Shown here: piece after piece, positions 59,375 to 64,000 of the stretch
How the letters are laid out: each line of letters starts with the position of its first letter
Position numbering within the stretch: position 1 is the stretch's first letter
Source: Glandiceps talaboti
Lineage: Eukaryota; Hemichordata; Enteropneusta; Spengelidae
Length of the DNA stretch: 64,000 nucleotides
Direction: 5' to 3'
Assembly: GCF_964340395.1 (NCBI RefSeq)
Contig: NC_135556.1
Location: forward strand, 16,887,142-16,951,141
The notes under the pieces: model-generated
Told to the model about the DNA's origin: nothing
The model's database searches: none
What the model saw: only the letters and a program-made list of their open reading frames with translations
Program-made: the position numbers and the translations under genes

Positions 59375-62300
59375 ATGTCTGTCTGTCTGTCCATCTGTCT
59401 GTCTGTGTCTTGTCAGCCTCTATGTAAGTCTGTTGTTGCCTGTCACCTCTGTAAGTTGCTGCCTCAGTCTGTCTGTTTTGTCTATTGCTGCTGGTCTGTT
59501 GTCTGCCTAGGCTGTGTCTGTAGAGACTGGTCTACTGCATTTGTCTGTCTGTCTGTCTGTCTGTCTGTATGTATGTATGTCTGTCTGTCTGTCTGTATGT
59601 CTGTCTGTCTGTCTCTCTGTCTGTCTCTCTGTCTCTCTGCAGTCAGTCCATCTGTTTCTCTTTAAAACTGCATTGTCTAATTTCTAATTTCAACTTTACA
59701 GGTAATCTTTCAGTCCTGTATTTCACATCATCTAATCACTCTCACCTGAATTCATCGTCTACTCTCTGGAAGCGTCCTTGTTCCTTAGGAAGAGCTCCTC
59801 TACCAAAGATTGGTTCTAAATAAACCCACTTTCTCTGGATTTGATTGAGATTATGTAAGTACTCATCAAGATCAGCCAAGCGTTGTTCCCATAGCGATGC
59901 TTTGTCTTCAAATCCTTTGTAATAAGGTGAGTCTTTGAGTGACTGCAACAAACACTGGTTGTCTCCAACCTAGAGTACAAAGACAAGAAAAATATTCTAT
60001 CATGTTTTTTTTCGTATTCTGTTATGGAGAATCATTTCCAACTGAGTTGTTACCAATATTGAAGAATTGTGAAATCAGTAACAGTAACAATCATGGTTTT
60101 TCTAGCCCTGACCTAAATTTTGCAAGAGTCATCAATACTTTTATTTTGATATACATGTACTAGTATCAACGCATTCTTATTACTACCAATTGAGTAGTTT
60201 TGAATATCATTACATCCAATCCTTGACTTGGCTGTAATTGTTATATATGTGAAAATTTAAAGATACTTTTCTCTTTACTACGTTAACCCTCAAACAAACT
60301 TTGATATGTAAGAATCATGAATACAGATGTTTGCAGGCTTGTCCTAAACAAATAATTATACAAGTGTTAGTAATATCAAAGAAAAATCGGGGAAAGTAAA
60401 ATTTTGAACTTTTTGACTCATATTTCAAACACAGCAGAATGTAGAACGACTAGAGTATATATTCCATATTTTTTGTTTAACCTGGCTCCTGCATGGTATA
60501 ACTATAATGATAATAAAGTAGACTTATAGAGCACATAATCTCTACAAGCAGAGCTCAAGGTGCAGGAATGGAAAATTACTCTATGGTAAGAGGAAATATG
60601 GATTCACAGAGACTCGATTCTAGGTAATTGAAGAAGGCTGACACTAAGAAATCCTAAAAGCTGTGATACTAACCTGGTTGACAAGTTCCTTCCAGTCTTT
60701 AATTAACATAAGAGGTTGATCATGGCTGTCGACATACTCTGTTAACTGGAACACAGCACCAGCTCCCCATAATTCTAATTCACGTAATGCTTCACGAATA
60801 GATACCTCACCTTGGGCTCTGGCAAACAATTCCTGTCAAAATGATAAGAAATAACAATTTTTGAGTTTCTCCAAAAACTCACAAGTTTGTACTTATTTTG
60901 CAACTGTTTACACAGTTGACAAGTCCTATCATAGTAAGAGGTTGGTACAAAATAAGTAAATGCAACAAATTATCAGGTTTCAAATAGGGTAAACATTGAA
61001 AAAAAAATGGCTTCCAAATATCATGTGTTTGTCTCATTCTAAGTACATCACTATATTTCACTTAATAATATGTATACTGTGATAGAGAGCTGTCCTAGAA
61101 ACTAAGTCAAATCTTATATCCAAATATGGTCATTTGCATTTGAATAGTAATCTGTCCAACGTGAGGAGGGACGATAACATCCCAATACACAGATGCAAAC
61201 ATCCATATATACGAAACTATATATTAGTCTCAGCTTAGACTTACCTTGACTGCATTTCCATTTTTCACAATGTAATCTGAAGCAGCTATGATATCTCCAA
61301 ATGTTAATTTCTCTAATGTAGTACCTCTGGGCATATGGAGCATACGGAAGAGTTCTAACCAATGGTCTTGGGACAACACTTCACCACGGACATACTTCAA
61401 CAGTGGCAGTACATCCTGAGAAAACACAAACAGCATAATATTACATAAAACAAAAACACTGGTATAATGTCTACACACTACTTCCCTTTTATATTCAGTT
61501 CCATTTTTCAGTCTCAGTTTAAAAATATTTATTGATGAAAGCCCTAGCAACTGTAACTAGTAATAGATTTGTATTTTCAACTTACAAGATATGTTGTTAA
61601 ACTGCAGCATGTACATATATGATCACCTAGTAAGAAAACCCTATCTGAATATCCACAAACTTACATTTTGTTGACCACTGAATAGACGGTTTGGATGTAC
61701 CTGAATAGACAGCAGGTCTAGATTATTTATTTATATTGTTTACACATGGACATCAAGTTAGGGTAAACAGTACTATCAGTGACTAGTAGACAAGTAATTC
61801 AACTAATTATAAGGATTGAATAGTTTCTAGTAAGGGTTTGGTGTATTTTGCAATGGCCAAAAATTATTGAAAAAATAGTCGTAAATTACATCTATCAGAG
61901 CTTAAATTTAAGAAGACACACAGAACAAAGTCATGAGGCAATACACATGTGTTGTCAAATTGAAAAAAGTGGCAATATTGTATAAAATACAAAAACTTAT
62001 CCTAAAATTGTCGTTTACCACCAACATGTACATTAGGAACATCATAAAAATAATGATCATCATTGGTGGACATAATCACTTCTGCTGCACACACTATATA
62101 TGCACTACAATATTGGTATGCATGAGAGTAAGTCAGTCTTCTCATTTATATGTTGACCCTCATGTAATGCCAGGTATCAAGAATATGAAGCTAAATTAGT
62201 ATTTTATGGTTTTGATTCTCACCCGATATTTGTCTATATCCTTTGTAAGTCTGACAGTCATTGTGGTGGGTTCTTCATATGCACGTAATTTTTCCATCCA

Positions 62301-62478
62301 CTGCACTAAAAACTCCTCAAACATGTAAGTACGGGATCTGCAATATCACAATATCACTGTTATGTTATACCAGGATTTAGTTGACTATGTGTCATTCATG
62401 TTAACTTATATCAAGTAATTGTTCAAATTTCAACTTTTACACTCTTCACTACATTCAGTTCAACGTAGTTTCTCTAAG

Positions 62479-62560
<82 letters not shown>

Positions 62561-63955
62561 ACACACACATACACACACACACACACACTCAGAGACACAG
62601 ACACACACTGACACACTGACACACAGACAGACAGACCGACAGACACAGACAGACAGACAGACAGACAGCCACACAGCGACTCACACACACAGACATACAC
62701 ACAGACAAGGACAGACAGACACAGACACAGACGCAGACACAGACACTGACACAGACACAGACACAGACACAGACACAGACACAGACACAGACACAGACAC
62801 AGACACAGACACAGACACATATATACACACACACCATCCTCCCAACAAAATGCTATAATGTCCTTTCTCACAAACCTGAATGAAATCCAATCTTCCTTGG
62901 CTAGTTCTTGCAGACCAGTATTGAATTCTTCAAACAAACACCACATGGATTCAAACTTAGCTAAATCGGCACGGACTTCATCAGACACTGGGAATTCAGG
63001 ATCATCCAGACCAAAATGTTTGCAGTCATTCCTATAAAATATCAAGAACAAATATATGAATATTACAAATGACACTGAGTTTTGACAAGAATATATCTCA
63101 AGTATATCCATACAGATTTTAATACTTAACAAAATCAAACAGACAGACAAAAATCAACATTTTCATTTGATTATGTACGATAACCAAAAATTCACAGTAT
63201 ATCAAAACAAATTATTTCTAGTATTTATAATAATGTTTTCTTCTTTGTCATGTAGCATTTAACCTTTGACCTTGTAAGTGTATTAAAGGCCAATGTCAAA
63301 CTAGGATGAACATTGGGTGTTAAAAAATGTCGTCAGGCAGAGCTTTACAAAATGTTGGTCCTGAACAAAGAATAATCCTATCTATTAAATCCTTCTGGCT
63401 CCACTGAAAAGATAACTGTGATGCCAGAACATAAGATTCAAATATTAAACTTCAAGTTATGTATCTAAAGGCCAGTGGCCTAGTTAGTATGTTATACAAT
63501 ATATGCATCAATAAATTAACTTTCCTTTGCCGTTTCAAGATTTTGCTTATAAAGGCCCAATCAGAAGGGTTCTTTGTTTAAATTTACCATCATCTATACA
63601 ATAACAACTGAAGAAGTCCGAGTGATTTTGGTAAATCATTTATGCTCTGCATGAGTCTAGAACTAATACAAAATATGAGCAAGGAAACAATGTATGTGGA
63701 TATGTCAACTATTATCCATTTTTGATATCAATACAAATTGTATACATACAACAAAGTTTCTCTGGTCTGTTCCAATTCAGTAAATTCAATTCTCTTCTCT
63801 TTGATAGATGCTACAGCATTCATACATCCCTCTTTGTCACCACTGTCTAGTAAATCATCACTAGGTTTCAGTTGATGCCAACGAGCTGCAAACTTGTCCA
63901 TTTCTTGTACAAATGCCTGCACTCTAGATGTTACATTGCTTTTCATCACTTCTAC
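21340..63955 (-). CDS. DYNC2H1: Cytoplasmic dynein-2 heavy chain (DYNC2H1), C-terminal 3275 residues; N-terminus lies right of the window
   Basis: Motor subunit of dynein-2, which drives retrograde intraflagellar transport in cilia. Fifty-seven exons between 63955 and 21340 give 9828 nt, exactly 3276 codons including the TAA stop at 21340-21342. Reading phase is kept at every junction, and the splice sites are GT-AG. The product matches the dynein-2 class rather than dynein-1 or axonemal chains: the AAA1 loop reads GPAGTGKTE, the AAA4 loop is GRSGVGRRT, and the protein ends GAALFLKSQ, close to the human C-terminus as I recall it. The human chain has 4307 residues, so about 1030 N-terminal residues are missing to the right. 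Exons are listed in the domain entries below. Two further in-frame candidate exons are given separately. Confidence 0.97.
21632..21966. mobile_element. Foldback element in the last DYNC2H1 intron
   Basis: Ends are TTCATGTCATAAAAGCTTAG and the inverse GCCTTTATGACATGGA. The arms share GGGTGTTTGAG and CACACACAATCCTT. The right half carries an extra internal copy of the TTGTGTGTGT block. Confidence 0.7.
23391..23620. repeat. 24-bp minisatellite
   Basis: About ten units alternating between versions of ATATTTGAGGCACATTTCGT and ATATTTGACGCACATTGCAT. The unit is a multiple of three, so long spurious frames (Met-Cys-Leu-Lys-Tyr repeats) run through it on both strands. It lies in the intron after exon 23672-23753. 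Confidence 0.9.
25434..25915. repeat. (CAGA)n / CAGC-rich microsatellite tract
   Basis: Blocks of perfect (CAGA)n at about 25434-25480, 25620-25672 and 25829-25872, separated by degenerate CAGC/CAGA sequence. It fills the intron between exons 25939-26160 and 24992-25207. Confidence 0.9.
26733..27000. repeat. 22-bp minisatellite
   Basis: About eleven units of ATAGGTTTCTATAGGCCAGC plus two bases, degenerating toward the right. The unit contains the short palindrome-like CTATAG. It is in the intron between exons 27208-27445 and 26420-26625. Confidence 0.9.
27208..30571 (-). CDS. DYNC2H1: DYNC2H1 AAA6 exons
   Basis: Exons 30452-30571, 30091-30222, 29654-29726, 28911-29071, 28114-28239, 27717-27827 and 27208-27445 encode fragment residues 2556-2875. 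Landmarks in order are [79 protein letters not shown] and [20 protein letters not shown], then [20 protein letters not shown] and [20 protein letters not shown]. These are conserved in all dynein heavy chains around AAA6. Exon sizes (73-238 nt) are small and phases agree at each junction. Confidence 0.95.
27490..27650 (-). mobile_element. Dispersed repeat family D, truncated copy
   Basis: Has the CATGCACAAGCCAAGTTGAA end and the CCTCGGCCGAACTAAGAAAA end but lacks most of the middle. Partial copies also occur at 55281-55421 (reverse) and 60370-60503 (forward, right end only). Confidence 0.6.
28001..28100. repeat. (CAGA)n followed by (GTGA)n and (GCGA)n
   Basis: Compound microsatellite about 15 bases from the donor of exon 28114-28239. 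Confidence 0.9.
28582..28847. mobile_element. MITE-like element with internal tandem duplication
   Basis: Terminal inverted repeats are AGTGTGCCCTCTAA and TTAGAGGGCACACT. A unit of about 98 bp (GTCACCACATAGTAAGAGAT to GCTTAGAGGGCACACT) is present twice, near 28653-28750 and 28751-28847, so the right end is duplicated. No target duplication could be fixed. Confidence 0.65.
30904..31028. repeat. (ACTGT)n pentanucleotide microsatellite
   Basis: About 25 nearly perfect copies; three or four units near the right end read ACTGC. Located in the intron between exons 31146-31301 and 30452-30571, about 115 bases from the former. Confidence 0.95.
31146..34654 (-). CDS. DYNC2H1: DYNC2H1 AAA5 and following exons
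   Basis: Exons 34556-34654, 33949-34072, 33315-33478, 32897-33016, 32456-32590, 32066-32209 and 31146-31301 encode fragment residues 2242-2555. Landmarks are [58 protein letters not shown] and the dynein hallmark [18 protein letters not shown] charged helical stretch ([20 protein letters not shown]) matches the buttress that contacts the stalk. Then come [18 protein letters not shown] and [23 protein letters not shown]5 has no P-loop in this family and none is seen. The intron before the first exon, 34655-38456, is the second longest in the window. Confidence 0.95.
35326..35505. repeat. 61-bp minisatellite
   Basis: Three units built on TTCATTTCTTAAATGAATGC, AGAGACTGACATGATTACAA and CCCAATAAGCTGCCAC. 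The last is diverged. Confidence 0.85.
36112..36462 (-). mobile_element. Dispersed repeat family D, copy in reverse orientation, near full length
   Basis: Starts TATGCACAAGCCAAGTTGAA and ends ATTGGAGAATAAC, the reverse complement of the copies at 1385 and 6461, with the internal GTGACCC...GGGCTGTCAC hairpin and AAGGCCCCTTAGGTCAC block. It lies in the 3.8-kb DYNC2H1 intron. Confidence 0.7.
36921..36941 (-). CDS. DYNC2H1: Candidate 21-nt microexon of DYNC2H1
   Basis: Within the 3.8-kb intron between exons 38457-38708 and 34556-34654, the minus strand reads ATGCAG | 21 nt | GTAAGA. The segment is in phase 0 on both sides and encodes VNDLQVG, so inclusion would add seven residues between MVILQ and SSLRPFLID near the start of AAA5. 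The acceptor has a TGC close to it, as reported for regulated microexons, but the pyrimidine tract is weak. Human DYNC2H1 isoforms of 4307 and 4314 residues also differ by seven residues; I do not recall whether at this position. No transcript evidence is available here. Confidence 0.45.
38457..42041 (-). CDS. DYNC2H1: DYNC2H1 stalk coiled coil, microtubule-binding domain and start of AAA5
   Basis: Exons 41799-42041, 41316-41453, 40631-40905, 40301-40424, 39732-39853, 39231-39444 and 38457-38708 encode fragment residues 1786-2241. The first helix of the stalk starts near KRQSHLQ and is rich in Lys, Glu and Ala heptads. The microtubule-binding tip spans the third and fourth exons ([20 protein letters not shown], then [19 protein letters not shown]). 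The returning helix occupies the next two exons ([31 protein letters not shown]). The last exon continues to [13 protein letters not shown] and [17 protein letters not shown]. Introns here carry a 67-bp minisatellite, (AATC)n and a (CAGA)n/(GA)n tract. Confidence 0.95.
39485..39547. repeat. (AATC)n microsatellite
   Basis: About fifteen copies with two substitutions, in the intron upstream of exon 39231-39444. Confidence 0.9.
39941..40255. repeat. 67-bp minisatellite
   Basis: Nearly five units starting GTTGATAGCAGTAATCAATA and ending CTGGACTTTTCCTTTAA; starts at 39941, 40008, 40075 and 40142, the last unit partial. Single diverged copies lie at 41715-41770 and 42229-42275 in two other introns of the same gene. 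Confidence 0.85.
41025..41165. repeat. (CAGA)n and (GA)n microsatellite
   Basis: (CAGA)n at about 41028-41063, then some 70 bases of (GA)n, then (CAGA)n again. Intronic. Confidence 0.9.
42557..45038 (-). CDS. DYNC2H1: DYNC2H1 AAA4
   Basis: Exons 44889-45038, 44324-44556, 43567-43789 and 42557-42699 encode fragment residues 1536-1785. The first exon is rich in Gly, Ala and Pro (a loop insert [17 protein letters not shown]). The P-loop is GRSGVGRRT (1622-1630), with Arg in place of the Walker A lysine. Walker B-like [11 protein letters not shown] and [15 protein letters not shown] follow, then [20 protein letters not shown] and the landmark [10 protein letters not shown]. The 0.87-kb intron 42700-43566 carries a SINE-like segment; the intron 43790-44323 holds a copy of a dispersed element. 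Confidence 0.95.
42825..43010 (+). repeat. SINE-like or retroposon-tail segment
   Basis: Contains GTGGCTGCGCAGTTAGCTAA and a downstream GATTTGACT that could be decayed pol III A and B boxes, then CAGGTTTTCCCTGGGTACTC and CAGTTTCCTCCTGCTCC, a sequence type shared by many animal SINEs. It is in the intron before exon 42557-42699. Assignment is tentative. Confidence 0.4.
43985..44294 (+). mobile_element. Dispersed repeat family D, copy in DYNC2H1 intron
   Basis: Opens TAGCCAAGGAAAACACGGGT and closes ATTCAACTTGTGCATGG, with the family middle block AAAATAATGGCGATGTTGAA. It fills most of the intron between exons 44324-44556 and 43567-43789, about 30 bases from the donor. Confidence 0.65.
44780..44881. 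repeat. (CAGA)n and (CA)n microsatellite
   Basis: (CAGACA)/(CAGA)n at about 44780-44822 and a perfect (CA)n run to 44881. The donor of exon 44889-45038 follows within about ten bases. Confidence 0.9.
45307..48281 (-). CDS. DYNC2H1: DYNC2H1 AAA3
   Basis: Exons 48022-48281, 47660-47906, 46821-46972, 46221-46365 and 45307-45580 encode fragment residues 1177-1535. Walker A reads GPDGCGKG (1256-1263): the invariant lysine is present, but the usual Ser/Thr after it is Gly, as I recall for human dynein-2 also. Walker B is [12 protein letters not shown]. Sensor sequence [20 protein letters not shown] follows. The last exon contains [20 protein letters not shown], the AAA3 small-domain landmark of dyneins. 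The reading frame stays open far into the intron after exon 47660-47906 (see findings). Confidence 0.95.
45997..46167. repeat. Foldback with four copies of an 18-bp palindrome
   Basis: The perfect palindrome AGTGCTAGATCTAGCACT occurs at 46021-46038, 46056-46073, 46091-46108 and 46126-46143. The whole segment folds back from CAAAATTGAACAGTTG on the left to CAACTGTTCAATTTTG on the right, with a loop near GTCAGTTTTCGCCG. It lies in the intron after exon 46221-46365, about 50 bases from its donor. Confidence 0.8.
48527..49000. repeat. GGT/GAT trinucleotide repeat tract
   Basis: About 470 bp of GGT and GAT codon-like triplets with an AT-rich GATGATGAC end. It gives spurious long frames on both strands (poly-Gly/Asp, poly-Val, poly-Thr/Ile). 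It lies in the intron between exons 49071-49356 and 48022-48281, only about 70 bases from the former. Confidence 0.95.
49071..52458 (-). CDS. DYNC2H1: DYNC2H1 AAA2
   Basis: Exons 52253-52458, 51582-51758, 51015-51102, 50291-50498 and 49071-49356 encode fragment residues 855-1176. Walker A is GPSGSGKST (944-952). The following exons give [20 protein letters not shown], then the Walker B-like [20 protein letters not shown] and the arginine-bearing [16 protein letters not shown]. In dyneins AAA2 binds ATP structurally without turnover. The last exon ([10 protein letters not shown] to RQAFAKEV) leads to AAA3. The intron 49357-50290 (0.9 kb) holds nothing recognisable; 50621-50775 is a foldback element. 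Confidence 0.95.
50621..50775. repeat. Inverted repeat in DYNC2H1 intron
   Basis: Arms GTACTCAGGGGTATTTGCAC (50641-50660) and AGTGCAAATACCCCGAGTAT (about 50739-50758) are inverse with one or two mismatches. Similarity extends some 15 bases further out. Probably a MITE remnant. Confidence 0.55.
52889..55909 (-). CDS. DYNC2H1: DYNC2H1 AAA1 (main ATPase site)
   Basis: Exons 55728-55909, 54957-55139, 54468-54691 and 52889-52995 encode fragment residues 623-854. Walker A is GPAGTGKTE (655-663), the first nucleotide site and the one that powers movement. Walker B appears as [11 protein letters not shown] in exon 54957-55139. Sensor-region sequence [20 protein letters not shown] follows, then [20 protein letters not shown]. 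All expected catalytic residues are present. The 1.5-kb intron 52996-54467 contains no recognisable gene, only AT-rich DNA and a poly-C tract near 53921. A foldback element (55471-55688) sits in the intron just after the first of these exons. Confidence 0.95.
55281..55421 (-). mobile_element. Dispersed repeat family D, truncated copy
   Basis: Begins ATCATGCACAAGCCAAGCTG, has the GTGACAGGGCCCC block, and ends TGTTGGGGAATAATA. The central part is deleted. It lies immediately before the foldback element at 55471. Confidence 0.55.
55471..55688 (-). mobile_element. Foldback element family F, copy 2
   Basis: Starts ATAACACCAAAGTAAAACAT and ends TTTACTTCAGTGTTAC, the reverse complement of the element at 2726-2940, and similar in length (218 bp). 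It ends about 40 bases from the donor of the AAA1 P-loop exon. Confidence 0.75.
56533..63955 (-). CDS. DYNC2H1: DYNC2H1 tail and linker exons
   Basis: Exons 63750-63955, 62876-63031, 62223-62337, 61245-61415, 60674-60832, 59746-59969, 59117-59249, 58215-58445, 57668-57790, 57144-57314 and 56533-56710 encode fragment residues 1-622. They start in the tail ([15 protein letters not shown]) and run through the linker that swings across the ring during the power stroke. Family landmarks are [72 protein letters not shown] and [11 protein letters not shown]. The last exon reaches FEYTYEYQG, just before AAA1. The acceptor at 63956-63957 is the first splice site in the window; upstream exons are outside. 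Confidence 0.95.
56788..57062. repeat. Long (CAGA)n tract
   Basis: About 270 bp of nearly pure (CAGA)n with a (CAAA)n insert near 56960 and a (GTAGACAG) end. Spurious frames of 70-116 codons run through it. Intronic. Confidence 0.95.
59340..59645. repeat. (CTGT)n tract
   Basis: Two blocks of (CTGT)n, about 59341-59408 and 59540-59640, separated by degenerate sequence. This is the opposite strand sense to the other CAGA tracts. Intronic. Confidence 0.9.
60370..60503 (+). mobile_element. Dispersed repeat family D, right-end fragment
   Basis: Only the right part is present: AGTAAAATTTTGAACTTTTT, GAACGACTAGAGTATATATT, and the end CCTGGCTCCTGCATGGTATA. Confidence 0.55.
61665..61700 (-). CDS. DYNC2H1: Candidate 36-nt cassette exon of DYNC2H1
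   Basis: In the intron between exons 62223-62337 and 61245-61415 the minus strand reads TGTCTATTCAG | 36 nt | GTAAGTTTG, two good splice sites. The segment is open, phase 0 at both ends, and encodes [12 protein letters not shown]. It would be inserted in the linker between DIDKYR and [12 protein letters not shown], where the human protein as I recall it has no insertion. It is therefore either a lineage-specific or alternative exon, or a chance pair of sites. Confidence 0.4.
62481..62832. repeat. (CA)n and (CAGACA)n compound microsatellite
   Basis: (CA)n from 62481 to about 62588, then CAGACA/ACACTG variants and a regular (CAGACA)n block at about 62740-62818. It ends some 45 bases from the donor of exon 62876-63031. 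Confidence 0.95.
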
Positions 63956-64000
63956 CTATGTTAGTAATGATGTGAAATAAGGTGAGAACTGTGTACACTG

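Overview
The window is nuclear DNA of an animal. Coding sequence is split into short exons with GT-AG introns of roughly 0.3-5 kb, the DNA is AT-rich, and it carries many microsatellites, minisatellites and short foldback elements. Intron sizes and repeat style suggest a non-vertebrate, probably marine, bilaterian. I cannot name the phylum from sequence alone.

Two genes lie head-to-tail on the minus strand. (1) 307-17162: an ABCC-type transporter closest to MRP5/ABCC5. Twelve coding exons give 839 residues from the start codon through the first membrane domain, the first nucleotide-binding domain and part of the following linker. The second half lies left of base 1. (2) 21340-63955: the cytoplasmic dynein-2 heavy chain DYNC2H1, the retrograde motor of intraflagellar transport. 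Fifty-seven exons join in phase without a stop into 3275 residues, from the tail through AAA1-AAA4, the stalk with its microtubule-binding domain, AAA5, AAA6 and the C-terminal domain to the natural stop. The N-terminal part (about 1000 residues by comparison with the human protein as I recall it) lies right of base 64000. The two genes have no evident functional link; adjacency looks incidental.

Layout: 1-17171 transporter, with a 5.4-kb intron (5839-11195) holding a decayed DNA transposon with two nested foldback MITEs; 17172-20040 upstream/intergenic DNA with two foldback elements and a possible non-coding first exon; 20040-21339 the likely DYNC2H1 3' UTR; 21340-64000 DYNC2H1 with repeat-rich introns. 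No tRNA, rRNA, CRISPR array or further protein gene could be supported.

I found no clearly new biological system. The most useful leads are two in-frame candidate cassette exons in DYNC2H1 (21 nt and 36 nt), a tandemly copied splice-donor segment in the transporter gene, an intron whose retention would extend the AAA3 frame by about 75 codons, and several repeat families defined here by internal comparison, one with 9-bp target-site duplications. All exon boundaries were read by eye from splice consensus, reading phase and family similarity; no alignment was run. Comparisons with human proteins are from memory.
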